A stretch of 64,000 bases of DNA from Haliclona indistincta (taxonomy: Eukaryota; Porifera; Demospongiae; Haplosclerida; Chalinidae): NCBI GenBank assembly GCA_964017065.1, contig OZ024791.1:4082547-4146546 (forward strand). Reading direction: 5' to 3'. The notes beneath the pieces are model-generated. The model had not been told where the DNA came from. It saw nothing but the letters and a program-made list of their open reading frames with translations, and did not search any database. The position numbers and the translations under genes were made by a program. Shown here piece after piece: positions 34,701-43,550 of this stretch. Positions within the stretch are counted from its first letter, which is position 1. Each line of letters opens with the position of its first letter.

Positions 34701-37700
34701 CGAAGGCATATAATAGCTAAATAGTTGCATGTGCATGGTTAGCTTGTACAAAGCATTTCGTTTTATCACTATGATCACAGGGTTGATGGCATATTATCAG
34801 TAATCAGCTGCTCTCAGCCCTGAGATTTTGCATAGCATTGTTATTGAACTATCTTTTATTGATATCATTAGGTATTTGGGGTGTAGGAGTAGCCACGCCA
34901 ACAGTGCAAGTGGACACTGTTCCATTAGGTGGAGACAGCAACAGTTGGGTACTTACTTCTGAAGGAACTGGTCTGCATAACGGACAAGTTGTCTCAAGAG
35001 TCAGGCAAGGACAGCAACTTCCAGTTGAGGGAGACATTATTGTGAGCACAGTTTACTCTGATTCTAATGACCTGCTACCATTCCTTGTTCTATTTTCTGT
35101 TAATTTGTTTACCATTTTAGTTGTTGCTACTCTTTTTTTTGAGCCTGCCATAATATTGTAGTGGGAAGTTTGCAAGAGAAAAGTTTTACAAATGCGCAAA
35201 ATAGAGTCAGAGCATACCACTAGACCTCCAGCCAATCGGATCGCTCAAAACGTGTTACCTGCCAGCGCATTATTGAGTGTTTATAGTGCAATTATTGTTT
35301 TCCATTATCAACATCACACTCACTCCAAGTGGTGTGTCCCGGGCAACGTATACTAATGCGGCTAACATACCAGCAATCTCAATCGTATCTAAGAGAGACT
35401 GTCGAAAGCTATAAACCTGTCAGCGGATAGTAGCAACTGAGAGAAAGCCAGCGTTCTAAAAGAACCCTGTTGTAGAAGCAGAATCAAATGGTGTACGGCC
35501 CTTGATGCTGTGCTGTTACTTACTAGAGATAAGAGCCGGGAAAGTTGTGTGCGGGGCGGGGCTATGGGAAGCGGATGATGCCTGTGACGCCAAAAACGTT
35601 GGGGCCCTGGCCAGTCAGTATAATAAGATAGTTGGGACTGAAGTGATGGCGAAAGCCACCAAAGTGATGCAACAAACTGAGCCTACCAATGGCCAACCCG
35701 AAATAATCATTACCAGTGAGCCTCAAGATCCTGAACTGATGGAAACCTCAGTGGAGAACAGTACTTCCCAGTACTTTCTCATACTGGGAAACAGACTCTC
35801 TCGAGGCTAAACTGCCTAGTGTACGCTGGAGAGCTGAAGAAATTCCCTGGAAGGCAAAGCCAAAGACAGAGTACGAAGAAAGGGAAGCTGAGATCAGGCA
35901 ATTAAGGAAAACAGTGGGGTGAATACAATCTGACTTAGCTAAGTGGAAGTCAGGTGGAAGACTTACCTCCAAACAAAAGAAGATAAGGTGTGTGATATCT
36001 AAGCTGGACGGCTCAAAGTCAAGGCAACATCTGAAAGTGTTCCTGCAAACACTGAGGGACTTGCTGAGAGTGAGAGTCAACAGGCAAGAAGACACAAGGC
36101 TGCGATAAGGCGTAAAGATATCAATGCCAGGTATAGGCGAGATGGCACTAAGGTGCTAGGAGGAAATGCAAAGCAAGAAGGAGGAAATACAAACCCCACT
36201 GAAGCTGAGGTAAAGAGTACTGGGGGACTGTTAGAAGTCCCAGAGAGGTATAATGTAGACGACCAGGCCATCCAGCCAGGACAAAGAGGACGGCCCGCTG
36301 TGGTATGAGATCTTTGATGTTGTGAGAAAAAGAGCGAAGAACTGAAAGGCTGCCCGGAAAGTGTTCCCTAGATCAGCACACAACCAGTGGCAGATGATCA
36401 AACTGATGATCAAGGGAAAGAAAATTCCATAGTGGCTAGTGAAAGAAAGGACAATCTTAATCCCTAAAGAAGGGTGCAAAAGGAAGCCTGACTGGTACCA
36501 ACCGAGCACAGTGCTGAACACTGCGTATAAGTTGTTCACTGGGTCCTCACGGTAGTGCTGCAGCAGCACGTGATGGAAAAAGACATCCTCCCAGTGGAGC
36601 AGAAGGCCCTGAGAAAGGGGCGCAGAGGATGCTATGACGCTCTTATGGTGGACGCCATGGTCATGGAGTATGCACAGGACAATCATTTCGATCTCTCTGT
36701 GGCCTCTTCTGATCTCTTTGTCGACAGGACATCAGAGACAACGGGCATGACAATGGGATTGAGGAAGTGTGCAGTAGTGCATATGCGAAAAGGAAAGAGC
36801 CGAGGTGGTGTGGATCTCAGCTCTCAGGGGACATAGAAGTAACGTGCCTAGAGAGTGAAGAGTGATATAGATACCTGGGGGTGATGTAGTTCTTTGACCT
36901 GAAGTTGAAGGTGGTGAAGAAACAGTTGAGGGAAGAATATTTGAGACTTGTTGGGGAATTGTGGTCCTCTGAGCTGAGCACTAGGTGAATGCAACAAACT
37001 CTTGGGCAGTAGCACTGTTTTGCTATTTTTACGATGGTATCGGAGGCAGCTAATGATCCTACATAGAGACACACGCGTGCTACACTGACGGAGCCAGCGA
37101 GCGTGTCCTTCGCCGAAAGGTACGGGTAATCTTGGCAGCCTCCGTTGTGCTGGGGATAGATGGTTGCAATTATTGATCTTGAACGAGGAATTCCTAGTAA
37201 GCGCGAGTCACTAGCTCGCATTGATTACGTCCCTGCCCTTTGTACATACCGCCCGTCGCTACTACCGATTGGATGGCTTATTGAGATCTCTGCCGGCGCA
37301 GTCTTCACGGTCTGCGTTGGATGGGGAGAAGTCGCTCTAAATAAGCTCTCTAGAGGAAGTAAAAGTCTTGGGGAAGGGATAGTTGGTTACCTTCAAGTGG
37401 TCTTCCCCGGGCAACGGTTACCTGAGCGATAAGGTAGGTGGCAGAAACCAACTCAATGAATTGTGGTTAATAATTGTTCAGATTTGTCTGTAGGGTGAAT
37501 GTGAAAAGTTGAGCACGGAAAGTGCATTACTAGTGACTAGTTGGCGAGTTACTGAGTACTAAATGGATCATTGAAAGAAAGTTGTCAGGCTGATATTGGT
37601 GCCATATCAGCAATCTAAGGTATATAAAGTGAGCAAAAGCAATAAACCTGTCAGTCGGACAGTTGCAAGACAAGGGAGCAAGCGTTCTAATAGAACACTC

Positions 37701-40700
37701 ACTTGAGGAGGCATTGACTGAAACAAGTGAGCTATCAAGGGCAGTGAAGTAGAGTCTTACTCTATCTATAAACTCCCTTGAATCTAATCCCAAGTCCAAC
37801 AGAATGTCGCAAGACAAAGACTACTAGGGGATTAGACTGAGTTGTGGACACACCGAGAGCGGAGGCAGAATCAAATGGTGTACAGCCCTTGATGCTGTGC
37901 TGATACAAGCGAGAGACAAGAGCCGGGAAAGCTGTGCTATGGGGTATGGGAAGCGGTGGGTGGACCACTGGAACAGGATGATGCCCGAGACACCCAAAAC
38001 GCTAGGGGCCCTGGCCAGTAGGTATAGGAAGATAATAGGGACAGAACTGATGGTGAAAGCCACAAGGCCGTTAGAGAAACCTGAACCATCCAATGTCCCC
38101 CAAGAAACTGCTATAAGTGAGGCTCAAGACCCAGAACAGACAGAAGCCTTGGTGGAGAGTATCAAAGATGAGTTAAGAGAACAGTTCCTCTCGGTGCTCA
38201 GGAGACTCTGAGTTCTGAGTTTGGTGAATTCTCCGAGAGGGTGAGACCATACCTGAAAGGGAAACTGGTGAGCCAAAAAAAAACTACAAGCTATTGATGA
38301 ACTGGTCACAGAAGAGTATAGTGTTGGAAACAGTCACTCTGGAGACTCAACTGCCTTGTGTACACAGGAGCAGTGATAATGGCTGGAGAGGTAAGTTCCC
38401 TGGAAGGCAAAGCAAGAGTAAGAGTATGGAGAAGAGGGAGGCCGAGATCAGACAGATAAGAAAAAAGGTGGGGTGGATACAATCCGAACTAGCTAAGCAG
38501 AAGTCAAGCGGGAGACTAACACCCAAGCAAAGGAAGATAAGACATATTGTGTGTAAACTGTGTGGCTCAAAGTCAGGACGACGTCTGAAAGTGTTTCTCC
38601 AAACACAGAAATACATATTGAGAGTGAAGGTTGAACAGGTAAGGAGACACAAGACAGTTGAAGGTGTAAAGAGATCAGATGGTGTTAAGGTGCTTGGGAA
38701 AAAAGCGAAGCTGGTAGGAGGGAATACAAACCCCACTGAAACAGAGATAAAAGAGTACTGGGGGACTGTTAGAAGTCCCTGGGAGCTATAATGAAAATGA
38801 CCAGGCAGTCCAGGATTGGATGGAAAGTCTACAATACCTGGACCAAGACACAGGAGAATATCTGCTGGGAGATGAGATCTTTGAAGTAAGGAGGAAAAAA
38901 GCAAAAAAGCTGGAAGGCAGCTGGTAGAGATGGCATATGTGCATATTGGTGGAAAGTCTTCCCTAGAGCAGCACACAAATTGTGGGAAAAGATCAAGCAA
39001 ATGATGGGAAGAAAATTCCGGAGTGGCTAGTGAAAGGGAGGACAGTCCTAATTCCCAAAGAAGGGTGCAAGGGGAAACCTGACCAGTACCGACCTATCAC
39101 AGTGCTGAACACTGCGTACAGCTGTTCACGAGAGTCCTCACTGTTGTACTGCAGCAACATGTGATGGAGAATAATATCCTCCCAGTAGAACAAAAAGCAC
39201 TGCGGAAAGGACGCAGGGGATGTTATGACGCTCTTATGGTGGACGCCATGATCACTGAGTATGCCAGAGACAAGCAATTAACTCTCAGTGGCATTGATAG
39301 ACTATCAGAAAGCCTATGACCGGGCCCCTCACGGTTGGCTACAACTGGTCACTGGTCTTGGAGAAAATCCGAGCACCAAGGAGCGTTCAGAAGTGCATCC
39401 GCCGGTTGAACGAAAGTGGAAAACGGATTTTAGTGCTGGTGACAAGAAGGTAGTCGGAGTGGACCTCACCCTGAAAAGAGGACTTGTTTCATTGGGACCA
39501 CCTCTGCTGTTCTGCCTAAGTATACTACCCTTATCGCATGCACTAAGAGAGAATGGAGAGGGATTCAAAGAGTATGGGCTAGAAATACCTATTACTCATC
39601 TACTCTTCATGGATGACCTCAAGGTGTATGCAAAGGGTAAAGCAGACCTCTCCAAAGTGGTGAGGCTGGTGGACAGAACATCGGAGGAAATGGGCATGAC
39701 GATGGGATTGAGGAAGTGTGCTGTTGCGCATATGCGGAATGGAAAAAGCCAAACAGGGCTAGATCTCATGCTCCCAGGGGACAGGCAAGCCTGGACAGTG
39801 AAGATACCTGGATCATATAGATACCTGGGGGTGATGCAGCTCTTTGATCCGAAACTGAGGACAGTGAAGAAACAATTGAAAGAGGAATATCTGAGACGTG
39901 TAGGGGAAGTGTGGTCCACTGAGCTGAGCTCTAGGCATAAGGTGAACGCAACGGACACCTTGGCTGTAGCACTGTTCCGCTACTTCTTTCCATGTATAAG
40001 GTGGTATAGGAGGCCGCTAATGATCCTAGATAGAGACACACACGATCAGTATTGAGGGGCTTTAAGTGCCAACATAGAAATGCAGCCCTAGAGAGAGTGT
40101 ATCTGCCAAGAAAAGAAGGAGGACAAGGACTCCATAGACTGACCCACATGTGGGAGAGAGAAGTGGTGTCAGCAGCGTTGTATTTGGTAAGGATGGCAGA
40201 AATGGATGGGCACCTTAGGGCAGTGCATGAACACCAACTAGAAATGAAAGCCCAAAGGGAATACACAGTACTAGGAGAAACGGGGAAAATACTGGAAGAA
40301 CACAAGGTGGAGACAGTGCTCAGTCCACAGGTAGAGCATAAACAGGTAATAAACTGGCTGAAAGAGGTCCGAATGGATGGAATGAGGAAAAGCCTAGAGC
40401 AAAAATCCCGACACAGTAAGTACTGGAAATGGAGCCTGAGACGAGAGATGGACACAGAAATGTGCCACCTGTGGCTAAGGAATGGTAGGCTCCAAGCAGA
40501 GACTGAGGCCTTCATAATAGCTATGCAGGATGGCGTACTGTACACTAGAGAATAGAATACAGGGCCAATATCCTGCACAAGTCCTGGACGAAGGTTTGTA
40601 GACTTTGTGAGGTGAAGATAGAATCAACAAAACACATCCTATCTCACTGTCCCAACCTAATGTGAACAAGTTACAAGGAGCGCCACAACCGGGTGGCAAC

Positions 40701-43219
40701 ACACCTAATGAAAACTCCGGCTAAGAAATTTGAAATCCCAGTGCCTGATAAGCCCATGCTGGGTGGACAAGCAAAGACTCTAATAATGGAGAACCAAAAG
40801 GCAAAAATCCTAGTAGACTATATAGTACCTACTGATGGGAAGATAGACTATCGCAGACCAGATGTAACAGTCTACATAAAAAGCCATAGAAGGGTTGAGG
40901 TGTTTGAAGTTGCAGTTGCATGGGATGAAGGATTGTGTGACAGGGAAAAGCAAAAGAAGCAGAAGTATCTCCCGTTGTGTGCAGATCTAAGCTGCCAGAA
41001 TAGGGGGTGGAAAGTCAGCACGAGACCAATAGTTATCGGGTGTATGGGCTCAATTGCAAGGGCAAGAGAGATGCTCAGAGATACAAAAATCTTTACCGAA
41101 CAAGAGGTAAACAGCCTCATAAGGGAGATGCAAATGGAGGCCCTGGTCTCAGCTGTCAGAATAATGAGACATCAGCTATACATTTGAGGGGAACGAGGCC
41201 AGGAGAGTATGGGGTGTATGGGCTCAATTGCAAGGGCAGGAGAGAATCTCCGCTACTTCCGCTACTTTTTTCCAAGTATGCGGTGGTACAGGAGACCATT
41301 AATGATCCTAGACTGAGATACACGGTCTGTGTTGAGGGGCTTTCCACTAGACTTCCAGCCAATCAGATCACTCAAAACAAGTTACCTGTCAGCGCATTAT
41401 ATCGCATAATGCACACTTTTCTGCACACTTTTCTAAATAATAATTTTAGCTGATCTTAAATTTCGTGATTTGAACGAGCATAGTACAAGCTGATTTATTT
41501 TTTTCTGCTATAGAAATTGCAAGGGTTGAAAGCTACTCATTTCATGACCAAATGCTCTAATAGATTTCTATGCAGGCCGTCCATGTTCATATTATTAACG
41601 CCTTGGTCATCATTGCTATTTCTATCAAAATGGCACTCAATAACCATATCGACACAATCATTTTTATTGCTTTGGCCATGCATTCAATCATAGATACAGT
41701 ATCCCTTAAACTGATTCATAAAGGCGCCGCCAGTGGTCTAAATGTCATAGAGCGCACTCGTCATTTCATAGAGCACTGGAGGCGGGGCCACGGGCAGCAA
41801 TTGTTCGTGTAGCGATCGACTGCGGGGTAGTTTCTGGAAGGTCACACTTTAAACCCGTTAAAGCACTGCATCTCGTGCTCTATGGCGTATGATTGCACTC
41901 GGGACATGTCTCGACGACAAATAGAGCACTCGCCTTTGGCTCATGCTCTATTTGCCTCTCACCACGCCCCTCGTGCAATTATACGCCATAGAACACTCGA
42001 CACTGTGCTTTAACTAGTACAGAATACTGTTTCAATTGTGCTGGAGACTTCTACACAGCAGAATTAACCAGTTACCAATTTGGTATGTGACTTAGAAGTC
42101 TCTTAGGAAGATAACTGCTACCTGGGTAACAACACTAGCTTGTGGCATTGTTATAGCTGCAATATTAGCCGCAGTTTGGGCGTGTTATTTTATAGCACAG
42201 CTAACTTTGTACATCATTTCTATGACAGTAACCATTTTAAATTTGGCCGATTTATGGTGTTAGCGACATAAGAACTTACCTGTTGCATGGTGTGTGTATG
42301 TATGTTAGCTGAATCAACTACAGCATTGAGTGAAGGTCAAAGAAGCAGTGTGGTGTGGTGTTTCAGAAAAAGAGACAATAAGCTTGAAGCGATCTTATCA
42401 TCTACATTATGTTGCATGTATTGTGTCACATGTTTGATAGAACTACTACATTGTATTATGTTATAGTATGTAGTATAAACCAGCAATGCTACAGGTGTGC
42501 TCTCTCAAGAGAAGTAACACCAATCAATTGTAATTGTATAACAAAAGAATTGTAACCAGCAGTAGACTTGATGGTGTAGTAATATTGTTTTAGACACATT
42601 AGTGTATTGATAACTAGCATCTGTTCTCTCTCCATTCTAGGGCATCAGCTATGATCATGTAGACCTTAACTTTTTTCTGAATGGAAGTCACTAGATTGCC
42701 CAATAACAGGCGTCAGAGGGACAGTATATCCAGTTTTTTATGGTAAGTTTCTATCAAGCTTTTTATACAGTACCTCTAATGCGCCTATCAATGTCACGCC
42801 CCATCGCCCCAACACGGGGGTGAGGTGGGGCAATGTGGGGATCTGCACTTGTGGTTTTACAAATGTCCCAGGGGTGGGGAGCAACTGGCTTGCAAATCCC
42901 CTACATATCCCCCACTTGGCCCTACTGGTGCACAGTACAAACAGGAACACTGCTACATGTCCGGATTTTGTATGTTTACTGAAAAATATGAACGTGTCAA
43001 ATGCCCCACCCCTCGGGCAGCAAACGGCTGGCATTTCCCCATGTAACCCCCACCCTACCCTAAGGTGGGGCATGACATTGATAGGCACATAATGTTAAAG
43101 TATGAACCTCTATCGCACGCTGGTAGTATTAGAAGCACACACAGGTTTTTGCACAATAGGAATTAAATTTTAATTTCTTCTCTTTCAATAGTGATGACTG
43201 GTGCATATTCTTGATGTAC
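31746..43219 (+). CDS. SPRYD7: SPRY-domain protein SPRYD7, 3' part frame-disrupted and cut by gap
   Basis: Small cytosolic single-SPRY protein of unknown biochemical role. Exon 1 is 31746-31842 (MACFCSCIWGNPDPGPIRLK), exon 2 31933-32049 (VVVKCGRRICGTGGALANAP), exon 3 34872-35041 (GIWGVGVATPTVQVDTVPLG) and exon 4 42641-42742 (GISYDHVDLNFFLNG). Phases join, but exon 4 hits TAG just after FLNGSH. The adjacent frame resumes the expected LDCPITGVRGTVYPVFY, so one base appears to be missing near 42684. Exon 5 starts at 43192 and also does not read in one frame before the N run at 43220. Intron 2 carries a perfect 151-bp inverted repeat; intron 3 is enlarged to 7.6 kb by LINE/18S material. Sequencing error beside a gap and real decay are both possible. 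Confidence 0.85.
32471..32862. repeat. perfect 151-bp inverted repeat with 90-bp loop
   Basis: The left arm 32471-32621 (starting ACAAGAAATTAAAAAGATTT) and the right arm 32712-32862 are exact reverse complements by eye. The 90-bp spacer is unrelated sequence. It lies in SPRYD7 intron 2. No target duplication or transposase was found. The perfect match implies a very recent origin or active homogenisation. A transcript crossing it would form a 151-bp duplex. Confidence 0.9.
32863..34492. other. SPRYD7 intron 2 sequence, no gene recognised
   Basis: About 1.6 kb with a locally higher GC content around 33330-34190. It includes a GAAA simple repeat at about 33934-33955. Short frames beginning MAILHELTVLRR (33618) and MASNTKLTMD (33766) have no recognised homology and no splice context. 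I cannot assign a function. Confidence 0.35.
34493..34573. repeat. 27-bp tandem repeat, three copies
   Basis: Three consecutive copies of a unit beginning CTGCTTTGCTGGGG and ending CAGGCCTGT, differing at two or three positions. Located in SPRYD7 intron 2, about 300 bp before exon 3. The unit length is a multiple of three, which opens frames on both strands. Confidence 0.85.
35217..35273 (+). repeat. 57-bp direct repeat, left copy flanking the LINE block
   Basis: Begins CCACTAGACCTCCAGCCAAT and ends AGCGCATTAT. The right copy at 41344-41400 has the same length and orientation and differs at six positions, five of them transitions, with CpG-to-TpG/CpA changes in the right copy. The pair brackets the LINE/18S composite. 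Confidence 0.8.
35330..37071 (+). mobile_element. LINE copy A (restriction-like endonuclease class), internally deleted
   Basis: Matches copy B from its 5' leader (shared CCCGGGCAACG, ATAAACCTGTCAG, GCGTTCTAA) through the N-terminal coding region to the RT thumb. The catalytic RT core is missing: the text jumps from the CTCTTATGGTGGACGCCATG segment (about 36642) to the region after the FMDD motif (about 36720). Several stops and frame changes are present. It ends at about 37071, at GATCCTACATAGAGACACA, where 18S rRNA sequence begins abruptly. Non-functional. Confidence 0.8.
37072..37367 (+). rRNA. 18S rRNA 3'-region fragment (pseudo), embedded between LINE copies
   Basis: Starts within the universally conserved CTACACTGACGGAGCCA segment and includes GTGCTGGGGATAGA, GAACGAGGAATTCCTAG, the TTGATTACGTCCCTGCCC block and the CCGCCCGTCGCTACTACCG decoding-site sequence. 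It stops at GAGGAAGTAAAAGTC, just before the GTAACAAGG that normally follows in 18S. About 296 nt are colinear with the 18S 3' domain, with scattered substitutions (for example TTGTACATACC). It is not a functional rRNA gene: both ends are truncated and joined to LINE sequence. Confidence 0.93.
38920..40070 (+). pseudogene. LINE reverse transcriptase, decayed
   Basis: Contains a finger block (PEWLVKGRTVLIPKEGCKGK, then DQYRPITVLNTAY), IDYQKAYDRAPHGWL at the first catalytic Asp region and LLFMDDLKVYAKG at the FMDD catalytic pair. GMTMGLRKCAVAHM and YRYLGVMQLFDP follow. The stretch that should hold the QGD-type motif is degenerate and the frame changes at least twice (near 39000 and 39130-39290), so it cannot be made as one protein. 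Confidence 0.85.
40693..41187 (+). CDS. LINE C-terminal restriction-like (PD-(D/E)XK) endonuclease domain, open fragment
   Basis: A 164-codon open stretch. The hallmark is RRPDVTVY followed about ten residues later by VEVFEVAV, giving the PD … E-x-A/V core of the R2-type endonuclease fold. A Lys-rich helix (DREKQKKQKYLPL) and the family's VIGCMGSI-like block follow. It nicks target DNA to prime reverse transcription in active elements. It has no start of its own: it is the downstream part of the LINE polyprotein, separated from the RT part by stops near 40550 and 40665. It would not be expressed as a normal gene. Confidence 0.75.
   Translation: MATHLMKTPAKKFEIPVPDKPMLGGQAKTLIMENQKAKILVDYIVPTDGKIDYRRPDVTVYIKSHRRVEVFEVAVAWDEGLCDREKQKKQKYLPLCADLSCQNRGWKVSTRPIVIGCMGSIARAREMLRDTKIFTEQEVNSLIREMQMEALVSAVRIMRHQLYI
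41259..41343 (+). mobile_element. LINE fragment C (repeat of the RT-thumb segment)
   Basis: About 85 bp matching 39978-40065 of copy B (CGCTACTT…CCAAGTATGCGGTGGTA…AATGATCCTAGA…TGAGGGGCTTT). It stands directly before the right 57-bp direct repeat. Copy A is cut within the same segment. It indicates template switching or rearrangement at this spot. Confidence 0.75.
41344..41400 (+). repeat. 57-bp direct repeat, right copy
   Basis: Starts CCACTAGACTTCCAGCCAAT and ends AGCGCATTAT. Equal in length and orientation to 35217-35273, with six differences. It immediately follows LINE fragment C. Confidence 0.8.
41401..42640. other. SPRYD7 intron 3, right part
   Basis: About 1.2 kb between the LINE composite and exon 4. 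It contains one hairpin element (41857-42015). Upstream of it are CATAGAGC-type motifs (41744-41780) resembling decayed copies of the same element. No exon is recognised. A polypyrimidine tract and AG precede exon 4 at 42641. Confidence 0.4.
41857..42015. mobile_element. 159-bp hairpin MITE in SPRYD7 intron 3
   Basis: GTTAAAGCACTG at the left pairs with the inverted right end (…GTGCTTTAAC). The arms continue through CGTG-CTCTATGGCGTAT with few mismatches. A small central loop contains AAATAGAGCACTCG and its inverse. No coding capacity. Confidence 0.65.
42780..43089. mobile_element. 310-bp PIF/Harbinger-like MITE
   Basis: The termini TGCGCCTATCAATGTCACGC and (inverted) TGTGCCTATCAATGTCATGC extend about 25 bp. 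TAA flanks both sides (42777-42779 and 43090-43092), the 3-bp TWA duplication expected of PIF/Harbinger elements. The interior is GC-rich with CCCCAC runs on both strands, which open spurious frames. It sits between SPRYD7 exons 4 and 5. Confidence 0.8.
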
Positions 43220-43419
43220 NNNNNNNNNNNNNNNNNNNNNNNNNNNNNNNNNNNNNNNNNNNNNNNNNNNNNNNNNNNNNNNNNNNNNNNNNNNNNNNNN
43301 NNNNNNNNNNNNNNNNNNNNNNNNNNNNNNNNNNNNNNNNNNNNNNNNNNNNNNNNNNNNNNNNNNNNNNNNNNNNNNNNNNNNNNNNNNNNNNNNNNNN
43401 NNNNNNNNNNNNNNNNNNN
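43220..43419. other. assembly gap (200 N)
   Basis: Exactly 200 N, probably a fixed-size scaffold gap. The true distance is unknown. The end of SPRYD7 exon 5 should fall in or just after it. Confidence 0.99.
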
Positions 43420-43550
43420 GTTATAGTGAAAATCGCTGTTTATATTTTATGTACCATTACTAATTATTTTAATGCGGTATTACACCAAAAATTTCATTGT
43501 ACATAATATGAACATCCATAATTATTTATTAGTTAAGCAAGTTTTCAGTA

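Larger units (their letters stand above)
37368..41258 (+). mobile_element. LINE copy B with RT, CCHC and restriction-like endonuclease remains
   Basis: Begins immediately after the 18S fragment. A 5' leader of about 500 bp is followed by frames encoding a basic Lys/Arg-rich N-terminal region (37897-38791). Reverse transcriptase pieces run from about 38920 to 40070, then a linker with LYLPRKEGGQGL-like sequence (40052-40555). A CCHC knuckle (CRLC … HILSHC, about 40595-40665) and a C-terminal endonuclease (40693-41187) complete it. This order (RT, knuckle, PD-(D/E)XK endonuclease at the C-terminus) defines the early-branching REL-endo LINEs (R2/R4/NeSL/CRE group). Frameshifts, stops and a 5-bp GAATA duplication near 40550 make it inactive. 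The last 70 bp (41200 on) repeat a bit of its own endonuclease region. Confidence 0.88.

Noticed and set aside
36231..36686. Long minus-strand frames across the LINE block (36231-36686, 38347-39000, 39931-40578)
   Set aside because: They are antisense to recognisable LINE coding sequence on the plus strand, with no independent similarity.
42738..43092. Overlapping open frames on both strands with CPRG/HPTLRWG-like residues
   Set aside because: They fall inside the Harbinger-type MITE and arise from its GC-rich inverted ends.
43201..43506. Open frame across the run of N
   Set aside because: It is an artefact of translating N bases; no coding claim can be made across the gap.
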